DNA of 64,000 bases from Acidobacteriota bacterium (GTDB lineage Bacteria; Acidobacteriota; Thermoanaerobaculia; Gp7-AA8). The DNA lies in contig QHVT01000007.1 in the NCBI GenBank assembly GCA_003223645.1, forward strand, positions 170,531 through 234,530. The letters are read 5' to 3'. The translations under genes were made by a program, and so were the position numbers. Positions 59,054-64,000 of this stretch are shown in pieces. A model generated the notes under the pieces. That model did not search any database. It saw only the letters and a program-made list of their open reading frames with translations, and was not told the DNA's origin. The stretch's first letter is position 1, and the number at the start of each line of letters is the position of its first letter.

Positions 59054-60463
59054 GTGAAACGGGCGAAGTTCATTCTCCCGGCGCTGACCGAGGCGACGAG
59101 TCCGTATTGGCGGCCGATCAAGTACTCGCTGTTTCCGCCGCTGGGGCTCGCGACGCTCGCGGCGTATCTCGATCCGGAGGTCGAGGTCTCGCTGCAGGAT
59201 GAGCATGTCGAGCGGCTCGAGCTCGACGATGAGCCGGATCTGGTCGTCATTCAGGTGTACATCACGAATGCGTATCGCGCGTATGAGCTGGCGGATCACT
59301 ATCGTGCGCGCGGGGCGTATGTCGCGCTGGGCGGGTTGCATGTGACGTCGCTGCCGGACGAGGCGGCACCGCATGCGGACACGATTTTTCTCGGGCCGGG
59401 GGAGCACACGTTTCCGCAGTTTCTGCGCGACTTCGCGAACGGTTCGCCGCAGAAGCGCTATGCGTCTTCCGTCCGCACGCTCGAGGAGCTGCTGCCCATT
59501 CGCCGCGATCTGATTCAGCGTCATCGCTATCTCGTGCCCAACTCCATCGTCGTGTCGCGCGGATGTCCGCATCACTGCACGTTCTGCTACAAGGACGGTT
59601 TCTTCGAAGGCGGGCGCTCGTTTTACACGCAGCGCGTCGACGCTGCGCTGTCGGAGATCGCGCGCCTTCCCGGACGTCACCTCTACTTCCTCGACGATCA
59701 CCTCTTCGGCAATCCGCGCTTCGCGCGCGAGCTGTTTCGCGGCATGCGCGGAATGGGCCGCATCTTTCAGGGCGCGGCGACGGTCGACTCGATTCTGCGC
59801 GACGACGTCGTCGAAGAAGCGGCGAGGGCGGGGCTGCGCAGTTTGTTCGTCGGCTTCGAGACGCTCTCGGCGACCGCGCTGCAGGGCGCGGGCAAGCGCC
59901 AGAACCTCGGCCGCAGTTATCGCGAAGTCGCCCGCCGTCTCGACAGTCTCGGCATCATGATCAACGGCAGTTTCGTCTTCGGTCTCGACGACGACGATCG
60001 CGACGTCTTCCAGCGCACCGTCGATTGGGGAGTGTCGTCCGGACTCACGACCGCGACCTTTCACATCCTCACGCCGTATCCCGGCACCGCGCTCTTCGCG
60101 GAAATGGAAGCGCAGAACCGCGTCGCGACGCGCGACTGGGATCTATACGACACGCGCCACGTCGTCTACCACCCGACGAGCCTCACGCCGGAGGAACTGA
60201 AGCGCGGATACGACTGGGCGTACGAGGCGTTCTATCGATGGAGCGCGATTTTCAAAGCGTCATCGGCGCACGAGTCACTCAAGCATTGCGTCAAACATTT
60301 CTGCTACAGCACGGGCTGGAAAAAATTCGAGAGCGCGTGGGACTTCGTGATCCGCGTGAAGCAGCTCGCGCAGATGCGGCCGATGCTCGAAGCGATCTTG
60401 TCGCCGGTGAAGGCTGTAGGACCGATAGGACCGATAGGACCAATAGGACAGATAGGACGATAG
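59054..60463 (+). CDS. B12-binding-type radical SAM enzyme
   Basis: 469 residues. An N-terminal B12-binding-like Rossmann region (FPPLGLATLAAYLDPEVEVSL, then ALGGLHVTSLPDEA) precedes the radical SAM core, with cluster motif CPHHCTFC near residue 171 and the nearby YFLDDHLFGN. The family (B12-dependent radical SAM) makes methylated or rearranged lipids and secondary metabolites; the specific product is not evident. The last 15 residues (VGPIGPIGPIGQIGR) come from a GGACCGATA repeat. A GTG start is preferred; a TTG two codons earlier is possible. Confidence 0.9.
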   Translation: MKRAKFILPALTEATSPYWRPIKYSLFPPLGLATLAAYLDPEVEVSLQDEHVERLELDDEPDLVVIQVYITNAYRAYELADHYRARGAYVALGGLHVTSLPDEAAPHADTIFLGPGEHTFPQFLRDFANGSPQKRYASSVRTLEELLPIRRDLIQRHRYLVPNSIVVSRGCPHHCTFCYKDGFFEGGRSFYTQRVDAALSEIARLPGRHLYFLDDHLFGNPRFARELFRGMRGMGRIFQGAATVDSILRDDVVEEAARAGLRSLFVGFETLSATALQGAGKRQNLGRSYREVARRLDSLGIMINGSFVFGLDDDDRDVFQRTVDWGVSSGLTTATFHILTPYPGTALFAEMEAQNRVATRDWDLYDTRHVVYHPTSLTPEELKRGYDWAYEAFYRWSAIFKASSAHESLKHCVKHFCYSTGWKKFESAWDFVIRVKQLAQMRPMLEAILSPVKAVGPIGPIGPIGQIGR

Positions 60464-60520
60464 GACCTACGTCCTATGCGTCTTATCTGTCCTATCTGTC
60501 CTATTCGTCCTACTCCGAAA
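60414..60520. repeat. GGACCGATA / TATCTGTCC inverted tandem repeat
   Basis: Tandem nine-base units (AGGACCGAT, AGGACCAAT, AGGACAGAT) are followed by TCCTATCTG units. They begin within the radical SAM gene, where nine-base units give a Gly-Pro-Ile protein repeat, and end within the racemase gene. A terminator role for both genes is possible. Confidence 0.75.
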
Positions 60521-61202
60521 CCGCGCGACGCAGCGCGGCTCGCGCCAGCAAACGCGTCGAATCCAGGGTAGGCAGCGGCGAGTTCGCGTCGCTGATGATC
60601 AGCGGGATCTCCGTGCAGCTGAGCGCGACGGCGTCGCAGCCCTGCTCCTGCAGCCGCTCGATCACGCCCTGAAAATACGCGATCGACTCCGGCTTGTAGA
60701 TGTCGTACACCAGCTCGTCGAAGATGATGCGATTGCACTCCGCGCGCTCTTCCGCCGAGGGGCGCACGTAGTTCTCGGGATAGACGTCGCTCTCGACGAG
60801 ATAGCGCGTTCCGGTCAAGCCGATGCGCTGGAATCCGCGGCGATCCGCTTCTTCGCCGAGGACGCGTGCGATGTGCAGCCACGGCCGCGGCGAGCGCGGC
60901 TCGACGTACGGCAGCGCCTTGTGGATCGTGTTGTCGGGACAGATCAGGAAATCCGCGCCGATCTCGGCGAGCTTGTTCGCGGACGACAGCATCAATTCGC
61001 CGACGCCTTGCCAGTCGTCGCGATAGATGCACTCCATGTACGCACCGAGGGGATGCGTGTGCATCGAGACCTCGGGATGATTGTGCGGACCGAGGACCGC
61101 GGCGCCTTCGACGCAAACCGTTTTGTAGCAGAGCGACGCTCCCATCGCGGAGCAGCCGACGATTCCAATATGACGCGCGACAGGACTCACTTGTCGTTCC
61201 AC
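60510..61202 (-). CDS. aspartate/glutamate racemase family protein
   Basis: 230 residues. GIVGCSAMGASLCYKTV at the N-terminus, catalytic cysteines in FLICPDNT and ALSCTEIPLI, and the TGTRYLVES substrate loop all match the Asp/Glu/hydantoin racemase family. It likely racemises an amino acid for envelope or signalling use. It converges with the radical SAM gene across the inverted repeat. Confidence 0.9.
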   Translation of the reverse strand: MERQVSPVARHIGIVGCSAMGASLCYKTVCVEGAAVLGPHNHPEVSMHTHPLGAYMECIYRDDWQGVGELMLSSANKLAEIGADFLICPDNTIHKALPYVEPRSPRPWLHIARVLGEEADRRGFQRIGLTGTRYLVESDVYPENYVRPSAEERAECNRIIFDELVYDIYKPESIAYFQGVIERLQEQGCDAVALSCTEIPLIISDANSPLPTLDSTRLLARAALRRAVSE

Positions 61203-61245
61203 CTCGCTGGGCCTAAGATAACAGCTTCAGCAGAGGAGAGAATTC

Positions 61246-61782
61246 ATGAAGAGGTCCACGTGGGTACTCGTGTGTTTTTGTGTTTTGTTCATTGCGGGCA
61301 CCGCGTTCGCGAAGACGCCTGACGGAAAGCCGCCGTCGGTCGAGACGGTCTGCGACAACGAGAAAGGCGTGTTGTTCGGTCTCTGCAACGCGTATTGCGA
61401 AGCGCAGGACTGCACCGATCCGAACCAGCACTCGTCCAACACGGCCTGCCAGCAGCTGATCAAGAACTGGGAGAAGCACGCCGAAGGGCGTCCGTTCCCC
61501 TGTGAGACGAAATGCCCGTGCGCCGACCTGCTCGAGCTGTTCGCGAAGATCGAGAGCGGTCAGGTCCGGGTGCAGTCGTGCACGATCTTTCCGACGCAGA
61601 TCCGCGTCGAGGTCGTCGGCGGTGAGGAGGCGATCATCAGCGACGGTCCTCCCGGCGCGTGCAGCGTCGTCGATGGATCGCCCGCATTCGTCGAGCTGAC
61701 GCCGCAGGAGCTGCTCGTCTGCCGGGTGACGTTGCGCAAGGCTGCCGAGGCGCAGGGCGTCACCTGCGTGTTCACCGAATAG
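61246..61782 (+). CDS. secreted Cys-rich protein
   Basis: 178 residues. The signal peptide is TWVLVCFCVLFIAGTAFA. Eight or more cysteines follow in pairs (VCDNEKGVLFGLCNAYCEA, DCTDPNQ, PFPCETKCPCADLLEL), then a beta-like stretch. A GAGGAGA ribosome site precedes the start. The pattern suggests disulphide- or metal-bound secreted protein; no family known to me. Confidence 0.7.
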   Translation: MKRSTWVLVCFCVLFIAGTAFAKTPDGKPPSVETVCDNEKGVLFGLCNAYCEAQDCTDPNQHSSNTACQQLIKNWEKHAEGRPFPCETKCPCADLLELFAKIESGQVRVQSCTIFPTQIRVEVVGGEEAIISDGPPGACSVVDGSPAFVELTPQELLVCRVTLRKAAEAQGVTCVFTE

Positions 61783-61797
61783 TCGCGCGTGTTCGAG

Positions 61798-62805
61798 TCA
61801 GCGGCGCTTCGGCGCCGCTGACTCCGGCGTGTAGGGCTTCGGCACGTACGGCTCGGGGAGAGAACGAGCCGCCGTGTTCGCGAGGTAATCGTCGAAGCCC
61901 GGCATGCTGTCGCCGAAGCGGAACTTGTAGTAGGTCTTCAGCGCGTCCGTCCACGCCGTCTTCGCCTCCGCGTATCGCGCGTTGTCGCCGGCGAGACTGA
62001 TCGCGCGCGCGTACGCATCGATGATGCGATCGATCACCTGATCGACCTGATCGATCGACCATTTGCCTTCGGCAGACACGGGCTTGCCGCCGAATTTCTC
62101 GTTGTAGTCGCGCTGCATCGGGTCGAGCTGCGATTGCTGGTACGCGGCGGCGAGACGAAGGAACATCGACGGATCGCGTCCGGGAGGACCGGCGATCGAC
62201 GCGACCTTGACGTACAGCGGCACGGCGGCGGCCGGATTTTTTGCGACGAGCGAGAGATTCGCGGCATACAGCGTGACGAAGCTCAGCGCCTCCTCGCGAT
62301 TCTTGAACGGAGACCACGACGCTGAGTCCTTGCCGGCCTCGATCAGCGCGATCGCTTTCTTCGCATCGCCCAACGCTTCCGCCGCGAACGTTTCGTTCTT
62401 CGCCGTCGCCTCGGACTGTCCCGCGTACACGAGCGCGAGCAGCGCCGGCAGATTGTCGGGATCCGTCGCGAGAATCTTTCGTCCGATCTCGAATGCCTTC
62501 GCGCGATCGGGCTTCGCGCCGAACGCGTTCTGCGCGAGGTTGTAGCGTTCCATCGCGTTTTCGTACAAGCCGATGAATCGCTTCGCGGCTTCGGTGTACT
62601 GATCGGAGCACGAAGTCCAGTTCTCGACGAATGCTTTCGCGAGCTCGTACGCGCGCTGCTGGCCGGCGGCGTCGGCCGCCTTTTTCGCGTTGTAGAAGTC
62701 GTTGTAGGCGAGGTTCCGCGGCTCGTTCAGGCAGTTGACGGGCGCGGCCTCCTGCGCGGCGGCGGAGAGTGCGAGGACAAGCGTGGCAAGGGCTGCGAAT
62801 CTCAT
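61798..62805 (-). CDS. secreted TPR-like helical protein
   Basis: 335 residues. Signal peptide MRFAALATLVLALSAAAQ. The body is helical (YELAKAFVENWTSCSDQYTE, ALLALVYAGQSEATAKNETF, ALSFVTLYAANLSLVAKN) in helix pairs like TPR or Sel1 units. It probably acts as a periplasmic scaffold. Convergent with the Cys-rich gene. No named family. Confidence 0.7.
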   Translation of the reverse strand: MRFAALATLVLALSAAAQEAAPVNCLNEPRNLAYNDFYNAKKAADAAGQQRAYELAKAFVENWTSCSDQYTEAAKRFIGLYENAMERYNLAQNAFGAKPDRAKAFEIGRKILATDPDNLPALLALVYAGQSEATAKNETFAAEALGDAKKAIALIEAGKDSASWSPFKNREEALSFVTLYAANLSLVAKNPAAAVPLYVKVASIAGPPGRDPSMFLRLAAAYQQSQLDPMQRDYNEKFGGKPVSAEGKWSIDQVDQVIDRIIDAYARAISLAGDNARYAEAKTAWTDALKTYYKFRFGDSMPGFDDYLANTAARSLPEPYVPKPYTPESAAPKRR

Positions 62806-62821
62806 GCACCGAATTCTGCCA

Positions 62822-63280
62822 TCAGTTCCAGGTCTCGCCGCACTCCGTACAGCGATTGCGATCAGAGATTAACAACAGCACCGCGGCGGCGAGGACGCCG
62901 AAGAAGGCGGCCTCGCTGATGTTGAGCGCGATACCGGCGCCGAGGGCGAGGACGGCGATGATGGCGAAGAGCGAGAGGCGCGGATTGCGCGCGACGTCGA
63001 GAGAGCCGCAGGCGGGACAGGAATTCGGATCGATGCGAATCTCGTCCGGCTCTTCGATCTCGTCGAGCGACTCGCACTGCGACTCCAGCACTTCGCCGGC
63101 GCGGATCGCGTCGATGTTGCGTACGCGCAGCTTCACGCCGCGCACCGCGTTGGTGATGTTCGTGGCCATGTTCTCGTCGTCGAGCACCGAGTCGATGCCG
63201 GCCGCGTCGAGCGCGTTCTGCGCGACGAGCGCGTCGGAGAGAAACCAGTAGCTGGCCACCGTCACGAGGAAATCGGACAC
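62822..63280 (-). CDS. DUF2007-like zinc-ribbon membrane protein
   Basis: 152 residues. The first 65 resemble DUF2007 (YWFLSDALVAQNALDAAGID). A zinc ribbon then combines CPACGSLDVA and the distant CTECGETWN, with two membrane helices between (FAIIAVLALGAGIALNI and AAFFGVLAAAVLLLI). The split ribbon would be brought together by the helices. Function unknown; DUF2007 proteins may sense signal molecules. Confidence 0.72.
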   Translation of the reverse strand: MSDFLVTVASYWFLSDALVAQNALDAAGIDSVLDDENMATNITNAVRGVKLRVRNIDAIRAGEVLESQCESLDEIEEPDEIRIDPNSCPACGSLDVARNPRLSLFAIIAVLALGAGIALNISEAAFFGVLAAAVLLLISDRNRCTECGETWN

Positions 63281-63288
63281 CGAAGAGA

Positions 63289-63443
63289 ACTACAGCCGCC
63301 GCGCGATCAGGATTCCCGCGATTGGTTGCGCGGTTGCGCAGTCACGCGGTTGCAGGGCGGGCGGACGGGCCGCGCAACCGCGTAACCGAGCCACCGCGTA
63401 ACCGATTGTCACTACAGCCGCCGCGCGATCAGGATTCCCGCGA
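63289..63443. repeat. 33-bp direct repeats flanking a GGTTGCGCGG element
   Basis: An identical 33-bp sequence (beginning ACTACAGCCGCCGCGCGATC) occurs at 63289-63321 and 63411-63443. The second copy is the 3' end of the SDR gene. Between them lies a GGTTGCGCGG / CCGCGTAACC inverted repeat of the same family as 38264-38357. Confidence 0.85.
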
Positions 63444-64000
63444 GGAGGCACGCGCCCGCCGCGACGAGCGGCGCGCGGTTCACGTTCGCGAGGAGTTGCA
63501 GGCTCGCCGGCTTCGCGCGATCGTCGAAGCGCCCGTGCGCGCCGTGGTCGCCCGGCAGCGGCTCCCACAAATTGTGCGGGCGTCCCGCCGTCTCCGGCTC
63601 GTCCGTCTGCTGGGCGTCGTAGCCGTGCTTCGCGAGATAGCGATCGGCATACGCCGGCGCGAGATTGTTTCCGATCACGCTCTTGGTCGTCGGCCATCCG
63701 ACGTTCAGCTCACGCCGCTCGTGATACGCAGCCCACACGATGGCATCGGCGGCGACTTCCGGCTGAAAGATCGGCGGCACCGGCTGCGCGCGATTCGGCA
63801 GCTTGCTGAGCACCCAATCGAACTGCGGCGTGTTGATCGCCGGAAGATTCACCATCGTCAGCCGCACGTTGCTGCGGTCGTGAATCAGCTCGGCGTAAAG
63901 CGAGTCGTTGAATCCCTGGATCGCATGCTTCGCCGCGCAGTACGCGGCCTGCAGCGGAATGCCGCGATAGGCGAGCGCGGAGCCGACCTGCACGATCGTG
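63412..64000 (-). CDS. short-chain dehydrogenase, 5' end beyond window
   Basis: The C-terminal 195 residues of an SDR. The catalytic pair is in YCAAKHA (YxxxK), and VQVGSALAYRG is the strand carrying the active Ser. NLPAINTPQFDWVL follows. A long tail, including a hydrophobic end (PLVAAGACLLAGILIA), resembles the SDR at 7844, making a family of membrane-anchored SDRs in this genome. The 3' end is duplicated just downstream. Confidence 0.88.
   Translation of the reverse strand, partial: TIVQVGSALAYRGIPLQAAYCAAKHAIQGFNDSLYAELIHDRSNVRLTMVNLPAINTPQFDWVLSKLPNRAQPVPPIFQPEVAADAIVWAAYHERRELNVGWPTTKSVIGNNLAPAYADRYLAKHGYDAQQTDEPETAGRPHNLWEPLPGDHGAHGRFDDRAKPASLQLLANVNRAPLVAAGACLLAGILIARRL

Noticed and set aside
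63290-63697. Minus-strand protein of 135 residues at the SDR 3' end
   Set aside because: It is an off-frame reading of the SDR tail that passes through the palindromic element; it ends in the duplicated IARRL by virtue of the 33-bp repeat.

Overview
The window is 64 kb of visibly GC-rich bacterial chromosome with tightly packed genes, many 4-bp start/stop overlaps and a very high load of short palindromic intergenic repeats. The gene set suggests a free-living aerobic member of the Acidobacteriota or a neighbouring phylum. It includes an M2 angiotensin-converting-enzyme-like peptidase, a tricorn-type S41 protease, a DUF5916/CBM9 beta-barrel protein, BlaI/M56 regulation, MoxR-DUF58-Bat genes, a Uma2 nuclease and PQQ dehydrogenases with a cytochrome oxidase. 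This is inference from gene content; there is no rRNA or marker comparison here. I saw no tRNA, rRNA, CRISPR array, insertion-sequence transposase or prophage.

Layout. 0-6 kb (minus): a periplasmic oxidation operon with two PQQ alcohol dehydrogenases carrying the lanthanide-type DYD signature, an XoxJ-like binding protein, a cytochrome c lipoprotein and oxidase subunit II running off the left edge. 6-19 kb: mixed housekeeping and transport genes (spermidine-synthase-like protein, SDR, receiver protein, ZIP transporter, dihaem cytochrome c, M20 dipeptidase, RhtA-like exporter, Sir2, a MerR pair with its own promoter, metallophosphoesterase, DUF5924/DUF2914, Uma2). 19.5-25 kb (minus): a four-gene block with an FtsK/EssC-like ATPase, a WXG100-like small protein, a double zinc-ribbon membrane protein and a WXG-like/ParB-like fusion. 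It looks like an undescribed type VII-like system. 25-27 kb: BlaI plus an M56 peptidase fused to ankyrin repeats, with a readable BlaI operator. 30-37 kb (plus): a MoxR-DUF58-BatA-BatB-BatC-BatD operon. 38-49 kb: M2 peptidase, regulatory-domain secreted protein, aldehyde dehydrogenase, MFS transporter, a repeat-rich 1-kb gap, a lipoprotein and the S41 tricorn protease. 49-64 kb: a KdpDE-like two-component pair, a GT4/GH130 operon, an RRM protein, porin and cupredoxin, Kup, a B12-type radical SAM enzyme, an Asp/Glu racemase, several secreted or unknown proteins, and an SDR cut by the right edge.

Two kinds of structure stand out beyond the genes. First, nearly every gene gap holds one of about a dozen families of inverted-repeat elements. 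Several of these have become part of proteins: signal peptides of two lipoproteins and BatD are built from a GCAGAAG inverted repeat, internal linkers appear in RsmA, a Bat-operon protein, BatD, the M56 protein, the S41 protease and a small secreted protein, and C-terminal tails appear in Sir2, the MFS transporter and the radical SAM protein. Second, 44479-44919 is an AT-rich island organised as 21 units of 21 bp in strict register, each built on the palindrome AGC-N6-GCT, and further organised as three copies of a 147-bp higher-order repeat. I know of no described feature class that fits it.
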